DNA from: an uncultured Oscillospiraceae bacterium
Lineage (GTDB): Bacteria; Bacillota; Clostridia; Oscillospirales; Oscillospiraceae
Length of the DNA: 12,195 bases
Direction of reading: 5' to 3'
Assembly: GCA_934569425.1 (NCBI GenBank)
Contig: CAKTKM010000033.1
Location: 1-12,195, forward strand
Part shown: piece by piece, positions 1 through 6,452 of the stretch
Numbering within the stretch: the stretch's first letter is position 1
Layout: each line of letters opens with the position of its first letter
Position numbers and translations under genes: made by a program
The notes under the pieces: generated by a model
What the model was told of the DNA's origin: nothing
Database searches by the model: none
What the model saw: only the letters and a program-made list of their open reading frames with translations

Positions 1-33
1 TGCGGTCTTTGTGCGTCTGGCCTCCCCATAACG

Positions 34-67
34 GGCAGGCAGGGTCGGGTTGACAGCCCTGCCTGCC
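34..67 (+). other. Hairpin-forming inverted repeat
   Basis: GGCAGGCAGGG at 34-44 is the exact reverse complement of CCCTGCCTGCC at 57-67, giving an 11-bp stem with a 12-nt loop. No T-run follows, so it is a poor intrinsic terminator. It could be the 3' end of an upstream transcript, or a structure just upstream of the promoter-like element at 68-96. I see no gene in 1-174. Confidence 0.5.
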
Positions 68-96
68 TTGTCAGACAGGCGGTCAGGCAATATACG
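68..96 (+). promoter_or_regulatory. Putative sigma-A promoter of the SipW-type protein gene
   Basis: TTGTCA (68-73) and TATACG (91-96) are separated by 17 nt, matching the consensus at 5 of 6 and 4 of 6 positions. Transcription would start near 103. A GC-rich hairpin (CCCC 103-106 and GCGC 108-111 pairing with GCGC 119-122 and GGGG 123-126, one bulged G) would then sit at the very 5' end of a roughly 70-nt leader. Such a hairpin might stabilise the mRNA, which is inference. Confidence 0.4.
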
Positions 97-174
97 CGGC
101 GTCCCCGGCGCGATACCGGCGCGGGGATGTTTGACCCACCGGTAAATTTATTTTTCTGGGGAGGACATAGTCCC

Positions 175-1767
175 ATGACAAACAAGAGAGCCACCAAGCG
201 GGCGCTGCTGACCAGTGTGCTGGCCATCTGCCTGTGTCTGGTGATGCTGATCGGCTCCACCTTCGCGTGGTTCACCGACACCGCCAGCACAGGCGTCAAC
301 ACCATCACCTCCGGCAAATTGGATATTCAGCTGGTCGGTGCCGAGACCGACACTGAATTGACCAATGCCCTGAAATGGACACAGATGGTCAAGAACACAG
401 AACATGAAATGGTACTCACTCCTGTTGATGCAGGCAGCCCCCTCTGGGAGCCGGGCGTGACCTTCCTCACGGAGGGCTTCCGGATCAAGAACAATGGCAA
501 TCTGGCGCTGAAGTTCAAGATCAATGTCAACAAAGGCGTGAAGGGGACGAACGACGCCTTTGACCTGAAAAATGTCATTGATTTTGCCATTGTTACCAAG
601 GACGGCGATACATACACGCCTGTTGCGCTTGAGAACTTCGAAGGCACCTTGTCCGGTAAAGCGGATAACGTCTACAGCCCGGTTTACTATTTGCAGGGTC
701 ATATGCAGGAGTCTGCCGGAAACGACTATCAGGGCAAGACGCTGGACAGCATTGCCATCGGTGTTGTGGCTACCCAGTGGGACTATGAGTATGACAGCTT
801 CGATAATACATACGATCAAAGCGCAGCCTATCCCAGCTATCCCGCCGGTGTGACCGCAGTGACTTTCCCTGAAAGCGTTGATTATACTACATGGACTGGG
901 GCAACGGCAACAGCTCCTGCGGTTGCCGCCTATGTTGACAGCGATGGGGCGGTAAAGTATGTTGCCGATGTCACGGACGCAATTGAAGCTGGTGCGACAA
1001 CAGTTTATCTCAAAGAGAATACAACTGTAAACATGAATAAGTCTTCGCAGAGCAACAGAACGCCGGATCTTACCAAGAGTGTTACCATTTACGCGAACGG
1101 TGCGAACTTTGAATATGGCGAAATTGCGGTCAATATAACGAACGAAAGCAAGAACGCCAATTTTACCATTGAGATTCACGATGCGAAGAACATTAAAGTG
1201 TGGGGCAATACTCCTAATGATGGGGTAACGCAGAATATCATCTTTGAAAACTGCCACAATGTTGGTGAATCTCCTGTTGAAACTAACGGTGAAATGCTCA
1301 TGCTCTGGAATGCGGGTAGCGGTACAGTTAATGTGACGGCAAATAACTGCTCCGTTGAAAAGGCGGATCTTGGCTTTTATTTTACTGGAAACGGCAGCCT
1401 GACGGTCAAGAATTCCGACTTCTCTGAGTGTGCCACTGCTATCAAGATCAGCCACAAGTTTAATGGTACGCGCACAGACGTGATCGAAAACTGCACCTTT
1501 ACCAAGTGCGGCTGTACTGATGAAATGAGCAGCAGTCTTGCAAGCGATAGCGCTGCTATCAAATACAAGACAAAGGGTACGCTGAATCTGACGCTGAACA
1601 ATGTCGCGATCAATAACGCGGTTGGTACCGGTACGATTGTCACTGGCGGCGATACTGCCTATAATGGTACGCTGAGCGTCACTGCAAGGAACGTCACCGT
1701 AGACGGCGTGGCGTGGACTGTCCCCGGCGGCGGAAATCCCGATCCCGGAGCCGGCGAGGAGCCCTGA
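175..1767 (+). CDS. Secreted protein with SipW-type signal peptide and probable beta-helix C-terminal half
   Basis: The protein has 530 residues. ATG 175 is chosen because GGGGAGGA (158-165) lies 9 nt upstream; an in-frame ATG at 127 lacks a ribosome binding site and would add 16 residues before the signal peptide. Residues 1-31 have basic residues, then a long hydrophobic core, then GSTFAWFTDTAS, the hallmark of proteins processed by SipW-type signal peptidase (the TasA/camelysin group). Residues about 35-260 resemble the TasA-like beta-sandwich region. Residues about 265-515 are rich in N, T, V and I, with repeated short strands such as NIIFENCHN and VIENCTFTKC, as in right-handed parallel beta-helix proteins. 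The tail PGGGNPDPGAGEEP is a flexible linker without an LPXTG motif or membrane anchor. It is probably a surface or matrix protein, and the ligand is unknown. No SipW peptidase gene is in the window. The middle of the gene is distinctly AT-richer than its ends. Confidence 0.85.
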   Translation: MTNKRATKRALLTSVLAICLCLVMLIGSTFAWFTDTASTGVNTITSGKLDIQLVGAETDTELTNALKWTQMVKNTEHEMVLTPVDAGSPLWEPGVTFLTEGFRIKNNGNLALKFKINVNKGVKGTNDAFDLKNVIDFAIVTKDGDTYTPVALENFEGTLSGKADNVYSPVYYLQGHMQESAGNDYQGKTLDSIAIGVVATQWDYEYDSFDNTYDQSAAYPSYPAGVTAVTFPESVDYTTWTGATATAPAVAAYVDSDGAVKYVADVTDAIEAGATTVYLKENTTVNMNKSSQSNRTPDLTKSVTIYANGANFEYGEIAVNITNESKNANFTIEIHDAKNIKVWGNTPNDGVTQNIIFENCHNVGESPVETNGEMLMLWNAGSGTVNVTANNCSVEKADLGFYFTGNGSLTVKNSDFSECATAIKISHKFNGTRTDVIENCTFTKCGCTDEMSSSLASDSAAIKYKTKGTLNLTLNNVAINNAVGTGTIVTGGDTAYNGTLSVTARNVTVDGVAWTVPGGGNPDPGAGEEP

Positions 1768-1832
1768 CGCACGATAAAAACGCTTTGCTTCCGGCAGAGA
1801 GCATCAAAGCGGAATACCTGTTTTGAAAGACA

Positions 1833-1860
1833 GTCCCCGCTCCCGTCAGGGAGCGGGGAC
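1833..1860 (+). terminator. First hairpin of a double terminator
   Basis: GTCCCCGCTCCC (1833-1844) pairs perfectly with 1849-1860 around the loop GTCA, a 12-bp GC-rich stem. It lacks a proper T-run (only TT follows), so the hairpin 3 nt downstream probably does most of the terminating. Its core and 3' flank recur almost exactly at 3728-3760. Confidence 0.6.
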
Positions 1861-1867
1861 TTCGCGC
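1835..1867. repeat. 33-nt near-identical repeat, copy 1
   Basis: It consists of CCCCGCTCCC, loop GTCA and GGGAGCGGGG, then two variable bases (AC here) and TTCGCGC. The same 33 positions recur at 3728-3760 with only the two variable bases differing (TT there). The copies bracket the sigma/anti-sigma pair. Confidence 0.8.
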
Positions 1868-1896
1868 AGCGTCCCGAACGGGGCGCTGCGCTTTTT
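1864..1896 (+). terminator. Intrinsic terminator after the SipW-type protein gene
   Basis: GCGCAGCG (1864-1871) pairs with CGCTGCGC (1884-1891). Inside it T1872 wobble-pairs with G1883 and CCC pairs with GGG around the loop GAAC, giving about 12 bp. TTTTT follows at 1892-1896. This separates the secreted-protein gene from the sigma factor operon. Confidence 0.8.
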
Positions 1897-1933
1897 CATT
1901 TTTCCTCTCCGGCGGATATTTTTACCTCCCATG

Positions 1934-1964
1934 TGAAACATTTTTCGCCAAACCGTGTTATGAT
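1934..1964 (+). promoter_or_regulatory. Putative autoregulated ECF-type promoter of the sigma operon
   Basis: TGAAAC at 1934-1939 resembles the -35 box recognised by ECF sigma factors (AAC core). CGTG at 1954-1957, 14 nt downstream, resembles an ECF -10 box, and TATGAT (1959-1964) directly follows. ECF factors commonly drive their own operon, so autoregulation is likely but inferred. A housekeeping promoter using only TATGAT is the alternative. Confidence 0.45.
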
Positions 1965-2010
1965 AGATGACGGTCGTCAAGAAACGAAACCCCAGAAGGA
2001 AGTGAGCGGT

Positions 2011-2604
2011 TTGACAGAGGAACAGGCGCTGCGGCAGATGAAGCAGGGCGCGCAGGACGCGCTGGCATGGTTCATCCACCGTTACGGCGGATATGTCAGC
2101 ACCATTATTGACAACATCATTGGCCAGCGCATGTCCCGCGCCGATGTGGAGGAAGCAGTCTCGGACGTATTTCTGGCGCTGTGGAACAATGCGGGAAAGA
2201 TCATGCCCGGCGCCGCTAAGGCGTGGCTGGGCGCGGTGGCCCGCAACACGGCCCGCAGCCGCCTGCGCCGTGCGCCGGACACCCTGCCGCTGGAGGAGAC
2301 GGCGCTCATCACCGATGGCCGCGCCCCGGAGGCCGCCTTGGAGCGGTGGGAGCTGCAGGCCTGTGTCCGCATGGCGCTCCTCAGTCTCAGCCCGGTGGAT
2401 CGCGAGGTGTTTGTGCGGTTCTATTATTACTACCAGAAAACCGCCCGTATCGCCGCAGACATGGAGCTGAACGAGAACACCGTCCGCACCAAGCTGAACC
2501 GGGGACGGGCGAAGCTGCGCGCTTTCCTGACGCGGGAAGAGCAGGAAGAACACGAGGAATACGAGAAAGGAGGCACGGCATGGAATACAACATCTTTGAC
2601 CTGA
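2011..2604 (+). CDS. ECF-type RNA polymerase sigma factor
   Basis: The predicted product has 197 residues and redirects RNA polymerase to a stress or envelope regulon. TTG 2011 is chosen because AAGGAAGTGA (1996-2005) is one base off a perfect Shine-Dalgarno and lies 5 nt upstream; in-frame starts further up (GTG 1933, ATG 1960) fall inside the promoter-like element. Region sigma-2 spans about residues 16-87, with the DVEEAVSDVFLALWNN helix that contacts the polymerase and the -10 element. Sigma-4 spans about 117-175, where LSPVDREVFVRFYYYYQKTA followed by ELNENTVRTKLNRGRAKLR is a typical helix-turn-helix for the -35 box. There is no sigma-3, as expected for the ECF group, and length is typical. 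The last 25 nt overlap the anti-sigma gene, implying translational coupling. The target regulon cannot be read from this window. Confidence 0.88.
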   Translation: MTEEQALRQMKQGAQDALAWFIHRYGGYVSTIIDNIIGQRMSRADVEEAVSDVFLALWNNAGKIMPGAAKAWLGAVARNTARSRLRRAPDTLPLEETALITDGRAPEAALERWELQACVRMALLSLSPVDREVFVRFYYYYQKTARIAADMELNENTVRTKLNRGRAKLRAFLTREEQEEHEEYEKGGTAWNTTSLT

Positions 2605-3719
2605 TGGACGATATGGGGGACGAGACCCTGTTCCTGTCCTCCGACAGCACCGCCGACCTCCGCCGGATAGAGGAGTTGACGATGAAAAAGATCGAAGAGC
2701 AGCAGGGCGGACGCCCCGCAGGGAAGAAGACCCGCCGTATTGCGAGAGGATTGCTGATCGCCGCCGTTGTGACGGCGCTGTGTACTGCCACGGTGGTGGC
2801 AGCCAAGCTGGGCGTGGCCGACAGCTTCAAGGGCTATTTCGGTGAGCTGACGACGGAGCAGAAGCAGGTGATGGAGGAGCTGGGAACCACGGAGCTGCAG
2901 CCGGTCACCAGCAACGGTACCACCATCACGCCGCTGGCGGCCGTCTGCGACGAGAATAATTATTACCTTCGCCTGCGCATCGAAGCGCCGGAGGGAACGG
3001 AGCTTTACACCTATCAGGAGGGCGAAGGCAACATGCAGCCGTGGAATTATGCAGATGGGAGGGATTACCTCACCTGCGAAGGATACGATATTGCCGGGGC
3101 GAGCAGCTATTTTGACTGGATCGACGAAACACCCGGTGATAACATTGTGGAGATCGTTGTAAAGCTTACCGGGTCAGGTTTGAGCTCCAGAGACATCGCC
3201 GAGCTCAAGGAGACGGAGGGGGACGGATTCACCGTCATGTCCTTTACGGACGGCAAGCCCAAGCAGCTGAATTTCCACAACCTCTGGTGGAAGCCGTGGA
3301 ACACGGATCTTCCCTATGAAGTGCTGCTGGAGGGCGACTGGAGCTTTGAGATCGGCCGGAGCGCCAAGGCGGCGCCCACGGTCTATGTGGATGCGTCCGG
3401 GCGAACCACCGAAAGCGTATGGTCGGAGCAGGGCTATCCCCTCACACTGGAATACTTCCGGATTTCGCCCTTGTCCGTGGTAGGCGAGTACAGCTATCCG
3501 TATGATAAAACCATCGCCGATGGCACCAACGTTGGCTACGGTGTGAAGAACTTTGCGCTGGTCATGAAGGACGGCAGCGCCGTGGAGATCGGTGCCGACG
3601 GCATTGCTGTGCAGGGGCCGGATTATACCATGATCGATCACTGCTTTGACGCGCCCATCGATGTGACACAGGTGGATCACATCGTCTTCGGCGACCAGAT
3701 CATCCCTGTCACGCAATAA
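2580..3719 (+). CDS. Membrane-anchored anti-sigma-like protein (DUF4179-like)
   Basis: The protein has 379 residues. ATG 2580 has AAAGGAGG (2566-2573) 6 nt upstream and lies inside the end of the sigma gene. Residues 1-53 are cytoplasmic and acidic then basic (FDLMDDMGDETLFL, later KKTRR), the expected sigma-binding part. One membrane segment spans about 54-76 (ARGLLIAAVVTALCTATVVAA). Residues 77-379 are predicted outside the cell and form a large mixed domain beginning DSFKGYFGELTTEQKQ. This layout and its coupling to an ECF gene fit the DUF4179-type anti-sigma proteins of Clostridia; that family name is from memory. It probably holds the sigma factor inactive until an extracellular signal changes the outer domain. 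No classical zinc-binding anti-sigma motif (HxxxCxxC) is seen, so the mode of binding is uncertain. Confidence 0.75.
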   Translation: MEYNIFDLMDDMGDETLFLSSDSTADLRRIEELTMKKIEEQQGGRPAGKKTRRIARGLLIAAVVTALCTATVVAAKLGVADSFKGYFGELTTEQKQVMEELGTTELQPVTSNGTTITPLAAVCDENNYYLRLRIEAPEGTELYTYQEGEGNMQPWNYADGRDYLTCEGYDIAGASSYFDWIDETPGDNIVEIVVKLTGSGLSSRDIAELKETEGDGFTVMSFTDGKPKQLNFHNLWWKPWNTDLPYEVLLEGDWSFEIGRSAKAAPTVYVDASGRTTESVWSEQGYPLTLEYFRISPLSVVGEYSYPYDKTIADGTNVGYGVKNFALVMKDGSAVEIGADGIAVQGPDYTMIDHCFDAPIDVTQVDHIVFGDQIIPVTQ

Positions 3720-3726
3720 CCTTTCG

Positions 3727-3755
3727 ACCCCGCTCCCGTCAGGGAGCGGGGTTTT
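3727..3755 (+). terminator. Terminator of the sigma/anti-sigma operon
   Basis: CCCCGCTCCC (3728-3737) pairs perfectly with 3742-3751 around the loop GTCA, with A3727-T3752 extending the stem, followed by TTTT (3752-3755). It starts 8 nt after the anti-sigma stop codon. Confidence 0.85.
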
Positions 3756-3760
3756 CGCGC
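3728..3760. repeat. 33-nt near-identical repeat, copy 2
   Basis: Second copy of the element at 1835-1867. The 24-nt hairpin core and the TTCGCGC 3' flank are identical, and the two bases between them are TT instead of AC. Here the TT change creates a better terminator tail. Confidence 0.8.
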
Positions 3761-3778
3761 CGGATCCCAAACTTCCAA

Positions 3779-3807
3779 TTTACAAACTCCGCCGTTTCTG
3801 GTACCAT
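3779..3807 (+). promoter_or_regulatory. Putative sigma-A promoter of the nitrilase operon
   Basis: TTTACA (3779-3784) and TACCAT (3802-3807) are separated by 17 nt, lie just after the previous terminator and are 35 nt upstream of the nitrilase start. GGTACCAT also occurs twice here (3800-3807 and 3811-3818), a short direct repeat that might be a binding site. Confidence 0.5.
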
Positions 3808-3842
3808 AGCGGTACCATCGATCGACAAGGAGGACATTTCCC

Positions 3843-4772
3843 ATGAAAGACCTGCGAAAGAAGCTGCGTGTGGCGCTGGTACAGGCCACTCCCGTCATGT
3901 TCAACAAGGATGCCACCATTGACAAGGTGTGCGCCCAGATCCGTGAGGCCGGAGAAAACGGCGCGGAATTGATCGTCTTCCCGGAATCTCTGATCCCCTG
4001 CTATCCCTATGGCCTGACCTACGGCTTCACGGTGGGCAGCCGTACCGAGGAGTGCCGGGACGACTGGAAGATCTACTACGACAACGCTGTCCTCTGTCCC
4101 AGCGCCGACACTGACCGGATCGGCGCCGCTGCCAAGGAGGCTGGCGCCTATGTCTCCATCGGTTATACCGAGCGCGGCCGGGAAAACGGCACGCTCTACT
4201 GCGCCAACATGATCTTCGGGCCGGACGGCACGCTTTTGTGCAACCACCGCAAGCTGAAGCCCACCGGCGCCGAGCGCATCGTCTGGGGCGACGCCGACCG
4301 GGACTATTTCCCCACGGTGGACTCCCCGTGGGGTACCATGGGCGCGCTGATCTGCTGGGAGAACTATATGCCCCTTGCCCGTGTGGCGCTGTATCAGAAG
4401 GGCGTCAGCCTGTATCTGTGTCCCAACACCAACAACAACCCAGAGTGGCACGATACCATCAAGCATATCGCCATCGAGGGCAAATGCTTTGTCTTCCATG
4501 TGAACCAGTATTTCACCAGGGACATGTATCCCTCCGGCTATCACGGTCCCGCCGCCGGGGAGATCGCCCGCCTGCCCGAGGCGCCCTGCAATGGCGGCAG
4601 CGCCATCATCGACCCCTACGGCCACTATGTGACCCAGCCGGTCTGGGACTGCGAGACCATCATCTATGCCGACATCGATCCCGATGAGGCCGCCCGCGCC
4701 CGCATGGAGTTCGATCCCTGCGGCAACTACTCCCGCCCCGATGTGACGGAGCTGATCGTTCACGAGAAATAA
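3843..4772 (+). CDS. Nitrilase-type carbon-nitrogen hydrolase
   Basis: The enzyme has 309 residues and a perfect AAGGAGG (3827-3833) upstream of ATG 3843. It is expected to hydrolyse a nitrile (or, less likely, an amide) in the cytoplasm to a carboxylic acid and ammonia. The nitrilase superfamily triad is visible: Glu48 in VFPES, Lys137 in NHRKLKPTGAER, and nucleophile Cys171 in ALICWENYMPL. The motifs HRKLxPTxAER and CWENYMPLAR are those of true nitrilases (branch 1) rather than amidases or NAD synthetase domains. Length fits, although many nitrilases carry a longer C-terminal tail for spiral assembly. It has no signal peptide. It is followed after 23 nt by an RNA methyltransferase gene and probably shares its transcript; no functional link is known to me. 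The natural substrate cannot be told from the sequence. Confidence 0.9.
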   Translation: MKDLRKKLRVALVQATPVMFNKDATIDKVCAQIREAGENGAELIVFPESLIPCYPYGLTYGFTVGSRTEECRDDWKIYYDNAVLCPSADTDRIGAAAKEAGAYVSIGYTERGRENGTLYCANMIFGPDGTLLCNHRKLKPTGAERIVWGDADRDYFPTVDSPWGTMGALICWENYMPLARVALYQKGVSLYLCPNTNNNPEWHDTIKHIAIEGKCFVFHVNQYFTRDMYPSGYHGPAAGEIARLPEAPCNGGSAIIDPYGHYVTQPVWDCETIIYADIDPDEAARARMEFDPCGNYSRPDVTELIVHEK

Positions 4773-4795
4773 ACCGCTGAGAGGAAGTACCCGCC

Positions 4796-5620
4796 ATGAA
4801 CCTGCACGACATCACGGATTTCAACGCTCCGGAGCTGGACGTCTACGCCCGCCTGACGGAGAATCAGCTGCTCAGCCGCGCTGACCCGGCCAACGCCCTG
4901 TTCATTGCGGAAAGCCCGCTGGTGATCGGCCGGGCGCTGGACGCGGGCTGCGTGCCGGTGTCCTTCCTGATGGAGCGCAAGCATGTGGAGGGCAAGGCGG
5001 CGGAGCTGCTGGCACGCTGTGCCGCCGGTATTCCCGTCTACGCCGCGCCCCTGCCGGTGCTGGAGCAGCTGACGGGCTTTAAGCTGACACGCGGGATGCT
5101 GTGCGCCATGCGCCGTCCGCCGCTCCCCTCTGTGGAGCAGGTCTGCGCCCATGCCCGCCGCGTGGCCGTGCTGGAAAATGTCATGAACCCTACCAATATC
5201 GGCGCCATCTTCCGCAGCGCCGCGGCGCTGAATATGGATGCCGTGCTGCTGAGCACGCAGGGCAGCGATCCGCTGTACCGCCGCGCCGTCCGGGTCAGCA
5301 TGGGAACGGTGTTCCAGATCCCGTGGACGTACTTCCCCGAGGAGGCGCCGTGGCCGGAGGGCGGCATGGCGCTGCTGCGGCGGCTGGGCTTCCGGACGGC
5401 CGCCATGGCACTGCGGGAGGATTCTCTGGCCATCGACGATCCCCGCCTGCTGTCGGAGGAGAAGCTGGCGGTGGTGCTGGGGACCGAGGGAGACGGCCTT
5501 GCCGCCGGTACCATTGCCCACTGCGACTATACGGTGCGCATTCCCATGGCGCATGGCGTGGATTCCCTCAATGTGGCCGCCGCCAGCGCCGTGGCCTTCT
5601 ACCAGCTTGGAAAAAAGTGA
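4796..5620 (+). CDS. SpoU/TrmH-family RNA 2'-O-methyltransferase
   Basis: The protein has 274 residues; ATG 4796 follows GAGAGGAAG. It belongs to the SPOUT class that transfers methyl from S-adenosylmethionine to a ribose 2'-OH in rRNA or tRNA. Residues about 1-105 form an N-terminal substrate-binding region. The catalytic domain starts near 123 with motif 1 ENVMNPTNIGAIFRSAAAL (127-145; Asn131 and Arg140 typical), then motif 2 VLGTEGDGL (227-235), then motif 3 RIPMAHGVDSLNVAAASAVAFY (248-269), which forms the trefoil knot that binds the cofactor. Length and layout match the 23S rRNA methyltransferase-like group. The exact target nucleotide is not determinable. It is the last gene of the nitrilase operon, before a strong terminator. 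Confidence 0.9.
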   Translation: MNLHDITDFNAPELDVYARLTENQLLSRADPANALFIAESPLVIGRALDAGCVPVSFLMERKHVEGKAAELLARCAAGIPVYAAPLPVLEQLTGFKLTRGMLCAMRRPPLPSVEQVCAHARRVAVLENVMNPTNIGAIFRSAAALNMDAVLLSTQGSDPLYRRAVRVSMGTVFQIPWTYFPEEAPWPEGGMALLRRLGFRTAAMALREDSLAIDDPRLLSEEKLAVVLGTEGDGLAAGTIAHCDYTVRIPMAHGVDSLNVAAASAVAFYQLGKK

Positions 5621-5632
5621 CCTGTTTTGGCG

Positions 5633-5678
5633 AAAGAAAGGACTGTTGCCCCCTGCGGGGCAACAGTCCTTTCTTTTT
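5633..5678. terminator. Strong intrinsic terminator
   Basis: A perfect 20-bp stem pairs 5633-5652 with 5657-5676 around the loop CTGC. An A-rich 5' arm and the T-run ending at 5678 make it potentially bidirectional. It starts 13 nt after the methyltransferase stop and ends only 25 nt before the next gene. Confidence 0.92.
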
Positions 5679-5703
5679 GCGTTATGGTCGAGGAGGTGAC
5701 GAT

Positions 5704-5871
5704 ATGGAGCCGTATGAACCCGTCTGCGCCCAATGCGCGGAGTGCGGCGGAGAGATCTACCGCGGAGAGAGCTGCTATCACATCAACGCGCAGACGATCT
5801 GCCCGGATTGTCTGGCAGATTACGCGGCACGCTGGTTCGCGCCGTATCTGGTAAAGGAGGGGAGGGAATGA
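5704..5871 (+). CDS. Small zinc-ribbon protein
   Basis: This 55-residue protein has a near-perfect GAGGAGGTGA ribosome binding site 6 nt before ATG 5704. Two Cys pairs (CAEC, residues 11-14; CPDC, 33-36) spaced by about 18 residues form a probable single zinc-binding ribbon; Cys8 and Cys24 are extra. The pattern CxECGGEIYRGESCYHING-like, ending CPDCL, is common in small proteins from Clostridia and their prophages, but I know no assigned function. Zinc binding is inferred from the cysteines. The ORF ends 3 nt before the GTG of the next gene, so the two are translationally linked. The gene lies directly after a strong terminator and I see no convincing promoter of its own. Confidence 0.75.
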   Translation: MEPYEPVCAQCAECGGEIYRGESCYHINAQTICPDCLADYAARWFAPYLVKEGRE

Positions 5872-5874
5872 CCT

Positions 5875-6141
5875 GTGGCAAGAACGAAAGCGTGGGAGAC
5901 CCATATCCGGCAGGCGGCGGAGAAGCTGAGCCGCGCCTGCGCGGAGCTGGCGGAGCGGCTGTCCGGCGATGAGGCCGCCGCCAAGGAGATCAAGGAGCTG
6001 GCCGCCGCCATGAAAGAGCTGGTCAATATGTGTACGGCCATGCAGAAGCAGCCGCCCGCGAAAAGGGCGGAGGAAAAACAGAAGCCTGCCCCCGCCTACC
6101 GCATCGCCTTTGATCCCGATGCGGAAAAATGGAAAGCGTGA
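5875..6141 (+). CDS. Small helical protein of unknown function
   Basis: The predicted protein has 88 residues. GTG 5875 is preceded by GGAGGGGAGGGA, and the frame is chosen over the overlapping ATG 5868 frame because the latter gives an unlikely Gly/Arg-rich product. Residues about 7-58 are strongly amphipathic helical (EKLSRACAELAERLSG, then AKEIKELAAAMKELVNMC), a probable helical hairpin or short coiled coil. Residues 59-75 form a Pro/Lys linker, and the end AYRIAFDPDAEKWKA is more structured. I do not recognise a family. It is probably co-transcribed with the zinc-ribbon gene and is closed by a terminator that begins within its stop codon. Confidence 0.6.
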   Translation: MARTKAWETHIRQAAEKLSRACAELAERLSGDEAAAKEIKELAAAMKELVNMCTAMQKQPPAKRAEEKQKPAPAYRIAFDPDAEKWKA

Positions 6142-6178
6142 AAGGAGACTCCCGCCAGAGGGGCGGGAGTCTCCTTTT
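6141..6178. terminator. Bidirectional terminator between convergent genes
   Basis: AAAGGAGACTCCCGCC (6141-6156) pairs with 6162-6177 around the loop AGAGG. The A-rich left end and T-rich right end let it terminate both the plus-strand small gene and the minus-strand XRE gene that ends at 6182. Confidence 0.88.
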
Positions 6179-6181
6179 CTG

Positions 6182-6424
6182 TCACTGTATCTCCTGCTCC
6201 AGCGCGTCAAACTCCGGGGTGGAAAAGAACTCGCCCAGTGTGATGCCCAGTCCGTCACACAGCAGCTTGATGGTCAGCAGCTTGGGATTCCGGCTTTTGC
6301 CATAGAGAATGTTTTTTACGCTGGAAGGAGGCAGGGCGCTGATGGAGGCCAGCTTATTGATGCTGATGCCCCGCTCTCCACATAGCTGTAAGACGCGGTT
6401 TTTTACCGCCTGAATCGTATCCAT
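6182..6424 (-). CDS. XRE-family helix-turn-helix transcriptional regulator
   Basis: The protein has 80 residues; its ATG at 6424 is preceded on the minus strand by GGAGGGG. It is almost only a lambda-repressor-like DNA-binding domain: helices at about 3-16, 21-28 and 32-42 (SINKLASISALPPSSVKNIL holds the helix-turn-helix), then TIKLLCDGLGITLGEFF (51-67), typical of Cro/C1 family five-helix folds. There is no sensory domain, so it may act as a Cro-like or dose-dependent repressor. It is divergent from the 72-residue gene at 6528, with a 103-nt shared intergenic region carrying repeated ATAGCC/GGCTAT sites, its most probable targets. The ligand and regulon are unknown. Confidence 0.88.
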   Translation of the reverse strand: MDTIQAVKNRVLQLCGERGISINKLASISALPPSSVKNILYGKSRNPKLLTIKLLCDGLGITLGEFFSTPEFDALEQEIQ

Positions 6425-6452
6425 CTGTTCCCCTCCGGCTTTTTTCTTTAGA

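Noticed and set aside
148..1455. Long minus-strand open frame (435 codons) opposite the SipW-type protein gene
   Set aside because: It is the antisense shadow of a well-supported plus-strand gene; the product has no recognisable domain and no ribosome binding site.
1781..1811. CGCTTTG...CAAAGCG inverted repeat after the SipW-type protein gene
   Set aside because: Only 7 bp with a 17-nt loop and no T-run; the strong hairpins at 1833-1896 explain termination.
3780..4763. Long minus-strand open frame opposite the nitrilase gene
   Set aside because: The plus strand carries the full nitrilase triad and a Shine-Dalgarno; the antisense product is low-complexity G/V/A/D-rich.
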